Notes: a model not told the origin generated them from the sequence alone. 64,000 bases of DNA from Xestospongia muta (GCA_963693285.1 OY848920.1:5345135-5409134); one strand, 5' to 3'. Positions 1 through 13,099 are shown, counted from the stretch's first letter. Numbers and translations: made by a program.

Positions 1-671
1 CTTTAATTTTCTTTCCAATGAGAGGGAAGAATGAAAAGAGGACAACAGCAAATATATTAAAAATGTTATAATATTTAAGTCTATCACTCTAACCAAAAAA
101 GCAAGAGAGTTTTAAAGAACTATACATAAGATTAAGACCACACCTGTATAGTTGACATGACATGTTGCTTATACTAGCAGGCTGTTGTCAGTGTCTTTGT
201 TAAGTATCATCAGTATATTCCCATTTATACTACAATTCACAAAATAAAAAGTGTTGAGACAAACCTAATGTCTACTTTATATTAAGCTTTTGTCATGTTC
301 ATAGCCCATAACTGGATGGCCAGCAACAGTTTGTGGCAATTTGATAGGTGTTGCAAGCGTTCAGCACTTTTGTGCTTTCATAGCTGCTGGAGACAATATA
401 GTCAAAGGGGTAAGCCTTGGAAAGGGTTCAGTGAAACTTACAACAATTATTGGTTCATTCTAGCTATTAAATAATTGTCAAGAATTCAAAAATTATCTAT
501 AATTTTTAAAGGATATAACATAATAATTGACATATCAATTAATTTGTCAAATCTATTCCAATTAGACACATAAACAAAATTTTCCCTTATTAAAGACTAC
601 ATTATATGCTGAATGTATATTGGTTCATAAACCAAAGAAATATTTTTCTGTGAAGGTGCTTCTGTAATCAT

Positions 672-3600
672 TTATTTATTCTATAGGTTTATAAATAAAA
701 ACATAACAAATGGATATAAAAGATTTGGAGCTTACCAAGTTCCAGCTACAAAGAAATGGTAAAATGCCTAATAAAGCCACTAAAGCATACTTGATTAGTC
801 TTTTCATAAGCTCTACATGACAATCATTGAAATGAAACTTTCAATTCTTAAACTTACTATTTTCATCATTATTAGGTATCTTCCGATCAACAGCAAGTAG
901 TAATAAAATTACATGTGCAATTACAAATGGATTCCACCAACCTGTACATAAACACAATAAATGAAAATTTAAATTTATTACAAATATATTGAATTCATGT
1001 AGATATGCTCACTATTATTTTAAAGGCATATATTATATACCAAATCACTCCAAGGCCAATCATAACCATTATAAGTATTATGTACTTTAATAACTGTAAA
1101 AACTGAATGGTTCATTTAATCAATATGTGGTTTTACAAACTATATTTAGCAATCTTGTTTGATGGAAAAAGTAAACATCATATAATTGACTGTTTGTGTA
1201 ACTCATTGTTTCAACTAATAATGATTTAAGACACTGGGTCAGGGCTGTTACTGATGAGTTAATACATACACTTCAATGTATGTTATTGGGAGCAAACACT
1301 CATGAATTAGTTAAAACAACTAATCTTAAGATACCTCACCATGCAACCTGTTAATAATTATAAATATCTATTTCAATTAAATCCATACATTAATACTTAC
1401 TGTTGTCTCCAAAATTATGTACTACACACCAAAAAATGGCTGCATTTACTGTCATCATAAAGGTAAACCATACTATTACAAGTAGGTATTCTTCAAGATA
1501 ATGCAACCTACCTATTGAGGGATTATAAACGTCTGCTAATTAAATAAATACATAATTGCTTACAATGTTCTCCGAAAGCATGTATTAAATACCAGAAAAA
1601 CTGTACAATTAAGGTTAGTCCAAATCCAAGAGTGATTATCAACAGCAATTGTGAATAATCTGTATTATTTATAAAAATGTAAATTACATTCATTTTAACT
1701 TTAACCATAAATATTAATGTTAGCCTATCTTGAAGATGATCTTGATCATTTTTAAAAAGGAATTTATTATCTCATATACTGAACATGTGTCAAAATATAT
1801 AGAGTATGGTGAACCTTTGAGGAGTGCTGCATATATGACAAATAATGTCCATAATTGATAGGGTTCCATCCTTGAGATTATCAATATCATTTCATGTATA
1901 TACAATACACCATTTAGGGATGCTCCATACATATTACTTTATACTCTATACATATTACTTTACTTTAATGAGGTATGAGTTATTGTCAATTGAGAGTTTA
2001 TAAGTCACCACCATCTGTCATGTCCTACTTTTGTGATATTTTACAATGTCAACCATAGTTCTAGTATATTAGTGGATCAAACATACACATGTAGTTTGTA
2101 TTGAATTTACTATATTGTGTTCCTTTGATCCATCAAATTTTAATGAGGTATGACAAAGTTGGAGAAATGTAACCTGATGATAAATACATTAATTGAATGT
2201 GCTTACTATTTTCTCCAGAGGCATGTAGTAACAGGAAACATAGTGCAGTTAAGATCACTCCCAATACAAGGATAATTAACTTCAGTAATGACCTGCAACC
2301 TGTAATATATATAAAACTTTAAATTACATTCATAATAACTACAACCACAAATATTAATTTTAGCCTATCTTAATGATGATCATGACCATTTAAGAACTGA
2401 ATGTGTTACCTATCTCACATACTTAACTTTTGTCCGTTTCAGTAAGTAAGTGTCATTAGTAACTTTTAGAATGAGATGCATATACAAAAGATGGTCTTTT
2501 TTGATTTACTGTTAAGTTTGCAGTTGTTTAAGATAACATTTGAGATCATGTTTTATTAAATATAATTATAATATTATTGTTATGTAAATACCCTTTCATC
2601 CTGATACAAAATTATGGCTGTCAGTTCAACAAGATAATGTAAGTTTTGTTCTTTTATATGGAAGTGTTGCATGTTATAGTCGTTATTTATAATGACACAT
2701 ATTCTATGCCAAACAATAATAGTACAGTCTCCCTTACTTGGCAAAATTAATGTGGCAGCAAGAAAAATATATGGACATACTGATAAAGCAGTAAACACAT
2801 GTCTGAAAACAATATTAGGACTAGATGACACATAAAGGGCATTTGCCAGGCACAACAGCAGTATAACATACTTTGTCTATCCATTCTATGATGTTCAAAA
2901 ATAGCTACAAGCAATGTGAATAATTGAAGAAATGCTATAGCCAGGTGATCTTAAGTTTTGGATAACATGTTATGTAGCTGGCCAAATATTTGTTATACAC
3001 AGATATTAATTGATATATCGTTGCATTCTGTGTCTGCACTATAGAGATGATGTAATTGCCAGTCTTACTATCTTGTTTGCATTTGTTATATTGTACTGAT
3101 ATTACCCATCCCTACATTTATTTCATTTTTTAGAAAACATTTTATTTTCCTTTACTATATAATCTACGACATGTAATGTAATATTTGAACTGCATGCATT
3201 CACATATTATATGGAATAAATACCTGAATCAGATATATTGGGATATGGATTGAGATCACTTGGAAATATATTAGCTACTCCTGCATAAATAAACCAATTA
3301 TAGATAATATCTATGAAAAAGATGAGTTGATTAATATTGACATAATGTTTGGATATACTAACTACAATATAGTTTGTATGCTAAATGAAAATTAAGTTCA
3401 CTATCAGTTCTTTCTCTACAACACTAAAAGCAAATTAACATTATATATTTGGGACAACATATTATATACAAGCATGTATTAAACAAATCTAATTTATTAG
3501 TAGCATAATATGAGGGAGGGATATTATTCCAAGATATTAGTATGACACAAACAGAAACAGAACCCATCCCTTGTGTATACTACATACATGTATATGGCTT

Positions 3601-6600
3601 ATTATATGATATGCAAAAAGGCAATCTGGTGCATTTACTTCAAGTTCTTGTACTAACATCATTAGCATTATTTGTCAATTTCATCTAATCATACTAATGC
3701 TGACAAAATAAGTAGCAGATTAGAAAAGAAGTCAGTAATAGAAAAAAATCATAATTCTGACTTTATAAAGTACCATTTCTGATGATACAGGCATAATTAA
3801 AAGTCTTTGTTTGAATTATAAGATAAAACTCAAGCAATGATCACCTACAGGTTATAACATCATTATAACTATCCTCCTATTACTAATATATGAGATATTG
3901 TTACTAAAAATAAAATATGTGACAAACTTACTATATTAGCTATTACTAAGTTTCCTCAAATTATACCAATCACATGTTTTTCCAGAAAGTCATGTGTTCA
4001 CCAACGTTATACTGATGAGGCTATTTGAAGCAAATGCACTAGACTCCCTTTTCATTCAGGGGGTGTGGCAATCTGGGAATGAGACTAAGCTACCCTCTAA
4101 TAGTATTTCCTTCTATTTCTTTGAACGAGAATACCTACAAAAATCTGAGTATTTGGTATTACATCCCTCAAGTATTAGTCACTCTCTAAAAGCATTGTCT
4201 TTTATAACTTTGAATGACAATGAAATTGATGTTATCCTCAAATGAAAATACACCAACAACCAATTGAAATATTCTAAATAATTATATTTGGTTTTGATAA
4301 CATCATAAATGTATGTTATTATTAATCTTATTCATATATGATATAAATGAAGGTAAATACATGTACATACAAGTATCTTTGCTTTATATCATGTTATTAT
4401 ATTGTTGCATGCAAAGTCACAATAAAACAACACTTGAAATAGATGACTATAAAGTTTAAAGAGAGTAAGCAGTACTTTTGATGTAAGTGAGCAGTGGTCA
4501 CGGAATCTGATGTTCGGGTTTGGAAACAATAAAAAACTGAATTAATCATTGTAAGGATTGTCCATAAGCTGGAGATACAGCAGTACACAAAAGTACATTA
4601 TTGTGGTTTTGACTCTCATTAAACATCATACTCTGTCCGAGTTGAGAAGAGCCCCCATTAAAAAAGGTGTTTTATGCATGGAATGTAAGGTGAGGTATTT
4701 CCTCACTTATTATATGCAATTAGTGCTGAAGTGTATTTAATACTATTGATTATTTCTTCACATGCATGTATGTGAACACACCACATTTTCTCTCATGTTC
4801 GTAAAGATGCCAAAAGGAAAGAGACTGAGGCTTTATAGCTGCCTTAAATCCAAAAGGCAATGCCTTAAATTCCAAAAGACAATTGACATTGTTATAATAA
4901 AACATCTGTTCATATATTTGGAACTGTAATTTTGAATTGCTGTGTGACACATGGCTGACTTCTCAAGGTAAAATTGTTATTTGTTAATTCCTCAAAGGTG
5001 CACAATTTGAAGTATGAAGGTATGGCATTGAAACTGCATGGAGTTTTATAGTTTGCTACTTTCTGGTAGCACTAGAGACCCAAATTTTATATATAAAATG
5101 TGCGTTTGCAAACTGACTGATTGGTATAAGTGAAGAGCATGTAAAATGGCAAAGTTATTTACACGTCTGTGTGGCTCTTCTCATCTCGGACAGAGTATAG
5201 CCACAAACACATTGCTAGGAATGTTAGTTTATAATAAAACTTGTTACTTTGAGAAACTCAAAGTGTTTTTTGCAGCTAAAGATGAGACAAGAACAATTAA
5301 ATTATACCTTTTTCTTCCAAGACTCTCTAATATGTTATGTGTGACAAGTAAATTAAGAAAAATGGTCACAAAGGGTCACCTTTCACATGATAATTAGTTT
5401 CTAATCCCTTTCCTATACACTATGAAATCTCCAGTGTAACAGTTAACATAATGTAATGACATATTATATAGAAATTAAATTACCTGAGTCAGATATTTCA
5501 GTGTCAGGATTAAGATAAAATCGAAGTCTCTCAATTACATCTACATGAATAAACAAATTATAGATAATATCAATAATAATGATGAATTAATTAATAATAA
5601 CCTAATGTTTGGATATACTAACTACAAGTTAATACAGTTATTAGTTATGTTGTTGTCAATATTGTATAAATTAATAAACTATAATTAACTGAACTGTCAG
5701 TTCTTTCACTCAAACCTAACATTACATATTTTGGACCACATGTTCTGTATGTATTACATAACTCTGATGTATCAGTAACTTGTACCATGCTATGCCTTAA
5801 TTAACTAACAGATTGCTCTTTTTCAGATCAATAAATAACTTCTTCCATATCTATAAGTTCTTATACAATCTTTTTTAGGCTATGATTTCCAACATTATAA
5901 TAATGGATTTGGATGAAATTGCTGCCTTATGTTTTTATTTTATGCAAATCAATGAATTTATTATAACAAACATTGTGTAAAGTTGAAATGGTTAGTAATA
6001 AATAGGTCGGCAATATCAAAATTTACACAACTCAAGATTATTTTATATGTTGTAGACAATGCTCCTGAAAGTGGGAAATAAACAAAGACTGAGATTAAAA
6101 GAATGAACTTGATGATTGCTGAGTGGACTAATGATAAATTACAGTAGTAATTTCATGAGGACTTCCTATGAGCTGTTGTAACAAGTCTAGTTCAGTAGTT
6201 CAATTTTTCCATGAACTTAACATTATTGTTCATTTTGGAGTATAATCCTCTGTTTAAAAGTAACAACTATTGATACCAACCCAAGTTGGAATCTCTAGCT
6301 AACCGGTACATCACTTGATTGAGTATCAAAGCAGGGGGTGGGGCTAATAAAGGTTTAACACTCAAACAGAATACCTTTGTCATGTACTATAGACAAGAAC
6401 ATAAATATTAAATTCAATTTCGTCTACTACAAGTAAAATGGTAAGTGTTTCTTTGTCAGCTAAAGCTAACTAGTAGATTTGACACACATGTATCCAAAGC
6501 AATAGAAATTCAGTATCTCATACAACAATACAAATGAAACAATCTAATTGGTCAAGATGGTCCAGTCTGTTATACAAAATTCAATACTCTAATTTTGAAA

Positions 6601-9600
6601 TAAATAATTCTTTTTAAATTTTGTTCTAACATTATCTCTAATAGCTTGCCATTCAAATTAATTTCCTTAAGTATTAAAATTCTGACATAACCCTCTATAT
6701 ATGACAAGCGTGTTTAGATGTAATATCACGAAGATGACTAAATGTAGCAGCCATTTTAAGTACAAGCTCTACATCTACCTCTAATTTTGTCAAAATTATT
6801 ATTATTTCAATAAACATCAAATTTCATCTTAATTCACAATCAATAATATTATACAGAAATCTAATTTGATGACTTTTTAGAAGCTTTATTGTTATTAATG
6901 ATAGGTGTGTGTAGAATATTATGGGGACTGCTGTGATTAGAATAAGTCTAGATTAAGGGAATTTACACAATTAATGAACAGCTGCTGTACATAATAGTAT
7001 CTTATCTATGACATCTTTAACTACAACAGTAACTGTAAACTAAACAGATAAGTATTACTATCAAGTCAATATGTTGGTTCCATGTGTATATGTTATGAGA
7101 CATATTGTAAGATAGACACATCCTAAAAACAAAATTAAGTTCATTCTAAATACCAGTACTACATACTACATGTATGTTGTGATGTATAGAAGTAGTTAAT
7201 AAAAAACTATATCAAAGTCTTTGACAACAGAATGATAACATTTTGTAATTCAAAACATTTGTACTATACAGTTTATTGACAGTGACAGTATTAATAAAAC
7301 AACCTCATTAGTTAATAATAATAACTTACTTAATTTTAAATATTGACATATCTCATCAGCTGTCTCCTTGTTGTTAACAAATGGACTCTCCACAGCAGCA
7401 ATCACTGTTTTCCAAGTAGTAGAGGATGATTTTGTATCTTTCCAGATGTTCACGACTCTCTTGAGTTTAGCTTTGTTGCTGTCATCACTTTCTTTTAAAT
7501 CATCCAAAACATTGGAATATATTTGTAATGATAATCCAAGATCATACCATTTGTCATTAATATCTTCCAATAGAATTGATAGTTCATTTTGTGTAGGAGT
7601 CTCTTTTAATATATTGGTAATGTCTGAGATAACAAAATAATTATCTTTTTAAATGTATTAAAGTTATTTTATTCTTTTTTTTTCAGGCTAAGACTGTTTT
7701 ATAACTCTATAACTATGGTGATTTAAAGTATTTAAAAATATAGTATAAATCCAAGGGAAAGTGATTGCCCCAGGAGAGGGTGTGGCTTCTTCATTCACTT
7801 ATCATAATAAATTCAAATTCTGATGAGACCTTTGCTAGATACTTTAACACATCAGTTGAGAGGATGGTATAGCTGGATAGACCAGATGGATTGGTAACTA
7901 CTACTTGTACATGTACCAATTAATTGGAATCAATGATAAAGTCATTCATGAGCTAATCCTTTAACAATGAAGTAGTCATAATTAAAGTAAAATAATAAAT
8001 CAATGATATATATTCATTTCCTTTATATTATAGCTGACTATGGAAAGAGTTGGACTCTGTCTTCTTAACATTCATTTGTAAAAATAAAGCTCTATTTGTT
8101 TCTAAATTTGTTATTTACCTCCTTATTTGGCAAAGTGTTATATTTTAGAAAATGATGATTGGGACATTGAAGAAAGCAAAGGGGACAGCATTTTACTGTA
8201 ATGATTATCATTGTTATTACTTTTAATCTTAACTTTGAATACCAAATTAGTAGATCAATTTGGAATACTCTCATAGCACATACTCTACTATTCTTCTATT
8301 TATTGTGATCACTACTGTGTATCCATAATGACTATTCATTTCTTCTATTTCTCCCTGAAACTTGTCTCCTACTTCAGGACTCCATTCAACTTTGTAAATG
8401 TGCTAGCATCTGTACCATATTGGACAAATTGGCTCCTAGAGCTTAATCTGTTTTCTGTTTTCATTGTTATTTTTAATTAGTCTGTCCTTGATACTGTACA
8501 TTGTTACTTTGGTACAGTGTATTGACAATGACATTAGGTGTGGTTTATATTTAATTCAGTTCAATAAAGTTTACATCTATAAACTAACTTAATTCTATTC
8601 AAAAAAGATTTTGACATTCGAAGTATTGTATTATATGGAAAGGTCATTATTGCCTACAAACTGATCACTATTATTCATAAAATGTACAAAACATTCCTGT
8701 GTTCAAATTATAACTGATACAATCAACATCAAACCACTTTGAAGTGAATTGAGACTAATTTGATTTTTCAATCATATTCAACTGATGTACACTGTGTATG
8801 AACAATGTTGATTTAAACTGAATTGAATACACTTTACAGTAGTAGTCTGAACACCACTATTAATAACCTCATTACTTAATAATAACTTATTACTCTTACC
8901 TGTACTAAGATATTGATGTATTAGATCAGCTGTCACCTTGTCATTAACAGTAGGACTCTCAATAGCAGTAATCACTGTTTCCCAGTTAACAGAGTATGGT
9001 TGAGTAGTTAGAAAGTTGTCAATGACTGCATCAAGATTTTCCTCGCTGTCATTCTGAGTTTGTTTTAAATCATCCAAAGCATGGCGATGTATTTGTAATG
9101 ATATTCCAATATCATACCATTTGTTACTAATACCAATCAATAGATAGGATAGTTCATACTGTGTAGGAGTCTCCTTTAATATACTGGTAATATCTGAGAT
9201 AACAACAAAATAATTATTATAACAAACTGTCATATTATAAATTAATTAATGTCTTAAAAATTATCATTTTAAATATATGTGGTATTAATTAAGTGTTGAC
9301 AAATGAAAACTTCAATTATCAATAAATGGACATGTAATTTAATACAGAAACTTGGAATATAAAATTGTAATTATATTTATACAATTAACTAGGACATCTA
9401 CATGTACTACTATTCTTCTACTGTTAATAACATTTACTGCTTATCATTCAATGACTTCACTCACACTGATTTAACAAATTTACTACTTATAATACTATGA
9501 TTTGTGATCGGACTATAAATAGAATATTTGCTTCTATATCAAACAAATACTAAATAAAGTAGACATTAAACACATTAGTGTGGGACTAATTATTAACTAG

Positions 9601-9669
9601 TAATACATGGACAGTTATCTTTGTTACTGTCTACAATTATAATGATCATTTACCTGCTGCCATTTTCAT
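672..9669 (-). CDS. Gene B: predicted DD-DD-multi-transmembrane protein (11 exons)
   Basis: Exon model read from the sequence (minus strand, high to low): 9654-9669, 8900-9193, 7330-7623, 5484-5540, 3224-3280, 2207-2299, 1564-1659, 1401-1511, 858-941, 736-812, 672-680. All introns are GT-AG; the junctions are phase 1 until the last, which is phase 0. The total is 1,188 nt, about 395 residues. Start ATG at 9669 (MKMAA). Two death domains come first (residues about 6-201), then two copies of a 19-residue linker ending ISDSG, then five helices rich in L/I/V/F, one per exon. Death domains mediate homotypic assembly in apoptosis and immune signalling (family knowledge). The TM exons would anchor the protein in a membrane, or be alternatives to one another. 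The last exon (NK then stop) is weakly supported; the gene could continue left of the window. Its 5' half is paralogous to gene A. Confidence 0.6.
736..2299 (-). CDS. Gene B exons 6-10: five transmembrane-helix exons
   Basis: Five consecutive GT-AG exons (2207-2299, 1564-1659, 1401-1511, 858-941, 736-812) stay in frame through phase-1 junctions. Each encodes one hydrophobic stretch: LLKLIILVLGVILTALCFLL, LLLIITLGFGLTLIVQFFW, YLLVIVWFTFMMTVNAAIFW, FVIAHVILLLLAV and YALVALLGILPFL. The first three end in a similar HxxGEN/GEH/GDN motif just before the donor. The first two are also followed by matching intron sequence (near 2380 and 1710), so they arose by tandem exon duplication. They could all be included, giving a multi-pass protein, or be alternative single anchors; the sequence alone cannot decide. 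Confidence 0.55.
2580..2855 (-). other. Unassigned hydrophobic open frame inside gene B intron
   Basis: A 91-codon open stretch encodes hydrophobic, cysteine-containing text (VFTALSVCPYIFLAATLIL). It has a plausible donor (CCAA|GTAAGG) near its middle, but no acceptor keeps the phase-1 frame of the neighbouring exons. It could be a decayed extra TM exon of gene B or chance. I do not recognise it. Confidence 0.2.
3224..3280 (-). CDS. Gene B exon 5: second copy of the linker
   Basis: A 57-nt phase 1-1 exon encoding a diverged copy of the linker that ends NISDSG. Acceptor TATGCAG, donor CAG|GTATTT. Flanking intron bases resemble those of the 5484-5540 exon, so this is an internal duplication that gene A lacks. 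Confidence 0.6.
4629..5197. repeat. Inverted repeat pair in gene B intron
   Basis: A 25-bp arm at 4629-4653 (starting TACTCTGTCCGAG) is repeated inverted at 5173-5197, with about one mismatch and a 520-bp spacer. It may mark the ends of a short fold-back or MITE-type insertion in the intron between the two linker exons. No transposase frame lies inside. The short ORFs at 3994-4245 and 5146-5397 show no family resemblance. Confidence 0.4.
5484..5540 (-). CDS. Gene B exon 4: 19-residue linker
   Basis: A 57-nt phase 1-1 exon encoding VIERLRFYLNPDTEISDSG. It is a clear homologue of gene A exon 4 (21726-21782) and of the next exon at 3224-3280. Acceptor CATGTAG, donor CAG|GTAATT. It lies in the same position after the second death domain in both genes. 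No known domain; probably a flexible connector. Confidence 0.65.
7330..7623 (-). CDS. Gene B exon 3: death domain 2
   Basis: A 294-nt phase 1-1 exon with acceptor ATCTCAG at 7624 and donor A|GTAAGT. It encodes ITNILKETP, then DKWYDLGLSLQ, WKTVIAAVES and QYLKL. It has exactly the same length as the other DD exons of genes A and B. Its closest partner is the second DD exon of gene A (22000-22293), and the flanks match it too. Death-fold adaptor module. Confidence 0.85.
8900..9193 (-). CDS. Gene B exon 2: death domain 1
   Basis: A 294-nt phase 1-1 exon with acceptor ATCTCAG and donor GTAAGAG. It encodes one complete death-fold domain: ITSILKETP at the start, the helix-2 motif KWYDIGISLQ, and the later WETVITAIES and LIHQYLSTG. 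The paired tryptophans and the spacing fit the death domain family. It is closely similar to the exon at 23637-23930 in gene A, including several hundred bases of flank on both sides, so the pair arose by segmental duplication. The frame is open. Confidence 0.85.
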
Positions 9670-9790
9670 GTAAATATACTCTCTCAGTACTAATTCACAG
9701 TGTAGTCAGGAGTTACCTGACTTGTTAACAAGTTTCAGATCAGACCTGACTTTTCTTAAAATACCAATTCACAGATCTAAAACATATAAA
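9670..9790 (-). promoter_or_regulatory. Conserved 5' flank of gene B with palindrome ACTTGTTAACAAGT
   Basis: The 120 bp upstream of the gene B ATG matches the region upstream of gene A (25346-25465). It includes a perfect 14-bp palindrome at 9720-9733, a TCAGG..CTGA-type inverted motif, and the stretch just before ATG. Conservation of non-coding sequence between the paralogues may mean promoter or 5' UTR function, or only recent duplication. Confidence 0.45.
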
Positions 9791-9794
9791 ATTT

Positions 9795-12050
9795 ATCATT
9801 AACTAATTTTAAAACATATACATAATATGATTAATTAAATTATTTGATGATCAGATATTCTAATAGACTGTTATATTTACAGTTACTATAATAACTAATC
9901 TCATTAATATTAATAGTTAGTAACAGAATCATCTTCAAAGTAATCTTAGAGTAATTACTATAATAATTACATGTACAATCTTGTTATTGTATACAATAAT
10001 TATAGTCTTGTATTTACAATTTCCATATTAACTTTGATATCCAGTAGTTATTAATAGACATATACATATAAGGTGGTCTAGTCGTCAGTGAACCCTTGAT
10101 TTTTAAAATGTCCAGTTTCAAAGCTAGACAGTTAGAATGGTAGTTACATTATCACAGATGTATATCAGGTTCATATATAGGATTTTTAAAGAGTATTTAC
10201 ATTTTTAGCATGCAACAAGTTTCGAAGAAAAATCCCTGTTATGAATATTCATTAAAGACACAGATATATATAGATATTTTTATCTAGTGATGTTCATTTA
10301 TTTTTTATCATTGATAGGTATGTTCAATGTGGTCAATGCTTTAAGGATATGTTAGTTAATATTGTTAATTCAGCATTTTGTAATGATATTTAACAGTCTA
10401 ACTATATTGCCACATACAAAAATACTTCTAAGAATCTTTGAGGTAAGTAAATTCAGCATCCACAAAATAGGGTTCCTATAAACCAACCAAAGCACCTGTG
10501 TACAGACCAGTACATGTAACAACTAATTATATTTATTCATAATTAATCACATTCATTGTTGATTAATTATGTGAAATTTAATATGACACATCTAGTTTTT
10601 TCTCCTTGGGTATAATCACAAGACGTATCATATTACAGTTTAAAAAAGTAATGAATATTACTATTTTTAATATAGTAATTGAAGATTGGGCTAGGAGGGT
10701 CCACTTTACAGGACTATAAGTAGTATACACTAGATATATATAGGTATATAGCTTAGCTTATATACAAAAAGGACAATGTCATTTAGAGTGAGCAGTCTTG
10801 TTTAGTCTAGTATATATCACACACATTTTACAGAGGATTTGGTTAAACATTTGTAGTTCAAGTCATTCAATTAAGCACACATAGATATGATCTTACACAT
10901 GGACATTCACTATATATTGAGGGCATCCTCTATACACAGTACAATAAGAACATTTGGTCTAGTCCCAAACTCTATACTTAGGACACTTGGACTAGTCCCA
11001 TACTAATATTTTAGTGTATTATTTAACCTCTATATTGAGTATATTTGTTCTAGTCTAACACTAATTCTTTAGTGTATTATTTAACCTTACTTAATTAGAC
11101 TATAAGTAGTATACACTAGGTATATATAGGTATATAGCTTAACTTAAAATAATTATAAAGGGTAATGTCATTAGACTGAGCAGTCTTGTTTAATCTAGTA
11201 TATCATATACACATTCTGAAGAGGATTTATCACAGTTGAAGTCATTCAATTAAGCACATACAGAAGATATGACTTTACAAATTGGATTGTTATTAGCAAT
11301 ATATGACTAAGATGTCATCTTTTATAGAACATTGTCCTTTATTGCAAAAATAACACAATATCTTACATTCTTTTTTATAAAATACCTACTTCAATATGGC
11401 ACAAAGGAACACTAATGACTTTTCAATCTTCCAAATTGCATTTTAAAACAGACATAACATATTGAGGAGGGGACATTATCTTAAATCTGATTAGGACTAA
11501 GCAATCCATCTCTGAATAAACTTTATTTTGTACAACCAGCTTTTTCCTTGGAATAGGTGTGGTGTGGGAAACAATGTCTTCATATTTACCTTCAATAAAC
11601 AATACTTAAGAGGCCATAACCCATACAGTACAATACACAACATGTACAAGATAAACTATCAATAGATTTATACCTTTTTTTTATTTCCTAGTACAACTAG
11701 CACAACGAATTAACTGCAACTATTTACAAATGAAATGGAGCTTTTATTGAGTGAATGAGTACAGCCTCTCTTTTCGTAGTCAGCCATATAACTCAATTAT
11801 ATACCAAAAATACCAAAAATAATTGTAATTTGTAAATATTAGGTGACCTGTCACGCCGTAATTGGTCCTTGAACTGCGTGTAGCGCTGATTTGGTCCACC
11901 AGCAGACTTCCACAGGATGTTTTAACATAACATCACTTCCTGTGTAGTCAGTGTGTATATAAGAAGGTTGTATGATTAATTGTCATTCTAGAGTGCTGTA
12001 GTGTACATACACACTCATTCCTTAATATACCGTTAGTTTTTATTCTGAAT
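9795..12050. other. Intergenic AT-rich region with direct repeats
   Basis: No supported coding sequence. A block of about 130 bp starting GACTATAAGTAGTATACACT occurs at 10712-10840 and again at 11098-11228 in the same direction with scattered differences. It includes a GAGCAGTCTTGTTTA core and ends in GAGGATTT. The remainder is low-complexity A/T sequence. Confidence 0.5.
11953..11996 (+). promoter_or_regulatory. Repeated TATA-type core-promoter-like block (copy 1)
   Basis: GTGTATATAAGAAGGTTG followed by a conserved TTGTCATTCTAGAGTGC. Nearly the same 44-bp block recurs at 35577-35621 and 39736-39780. A TATATAA box about 25-30 bp before a conserved TCATTCTAG fits a TATA plus initiator layout on the plus strand. 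The surroundings are not otherwise similar, so the block stands out. Confidence 0.4.
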
Positions 12051-12061
12051 CATAGCTGACA

Positions 12062-12382
12062 GGGAGAATATTTATTAATCTTCCAATAACTAATGATCTA
12101 GTAACTCAAGCTCAGTTGTTACAGTTAATAGATGTAATCATATCTTCAAAAAGTCTACAAAGAAGAATCATTAAAATTTAAAGATGAAGTAACTGAACAA
12201 GTCATTAAAAGATCTTAGAGAGAGAAGCTGCTAGAGTTTTTCAGAAAAAGGAATAGAAAACACATTCAATTTCAATGAAGAGGATCATGTCCAAAAAGAC
12301 ATTGGATGTTGTACAAGCAGTGTTGGAATTATTAACAGCAGTGGACAGCGAAAGAGAAGATGTTTTAGCTAAAGCTTGTTAG
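12062..12382 (+). pseudogene. Decayed coding remnant, unknown family
   Basis: Downstream of the promoter-like block, codon-like text on the plus strand breaks into segments: one with TNDLVTQAQLLQLIDVIIS, a stop, a segment with REKLLEFFRKRN, a frame change, then TLDVVQAVLELLTAVDSE and a stop. The segments look helical and charged, like a decayed small death-fold or coiled protein, but the family is not recognised. Low confidence. Confidence 0.25.
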
Positions 12383-12953
12383 AGTCATTAGATGTATTTG
12401 ACATGACTTACATCTCATTATACCATAGAATAATCTGAGGTAAGAATCAGTTCACAACTGAGCCACTTCATAATACTTCTCTAACATTGTCACATGGCAA
12501 GTGGACAAACCCAACCTAGCCATTAGAACCTGATTGCCATGCTGATATTGGTCTGTCTTACTAGACTATACAGTAATAGACATACAATGATACAGGGAAA
12601 GTGTATTAGCTCTCCTGTCAGTTTAGAACTGATACTAAATGTGATATATATTATTCATATTTAATTATGGCCAAAAAGACCTTGGAGCGTTCACTATATC
12701 TGTCCAGAATAAAATGGTTTGTGTTAACCTTTCCTTCACATTGTTCGTACGTGGAACTGTAATAAGATTTGGACTATTGTCCACTTCACACCACATGGCA
12801 GTGCAAGTCATAATGTCCAACTGTTATAAACCATCACGGACAATACCAGTGTAAGTAACACAATCATAGGCTTCAGTCATGTCATATACATCTAATGACT
12901 CTAACAAGCTTTAGCTAAAACATCTTCTCTTTTGCTGTCCACTGCTGTTAATT
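12330..12953. repeat. Long inverted repeat, arms about 78 bp
   Basis: The arm at 12330-12407 (contains GTTTTAGCTAAAGCTTG) recurs inverted at 12876-12953 with only a few differences. About 470 bp lie between the arms. The left arm overlaps the decayed coding remnant, so a piece of it was copied in inverted orientation. A transcript would form a long hairpin. Confidence 0.6.
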
Positions 12954-13099
12954 ATTCCTGATCATTATTTACTATCGCAATTATTGCATATATTGATACT
13001 ATCACTCAGAACTATTTGAAATTGACTTCCTGTATATAGGAGTGTCTCTAAATCTGATTAATTTTTTACAATATGAGATAATCCTAAATAATCATCAGT

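Noticed and set aside
1523..1932. Minus-strand 61- and 70-codon ORFs starting in introns
   Set aside because: The first is the TM exon of gene B plus intron read-through; the second is intronic and low complexity.
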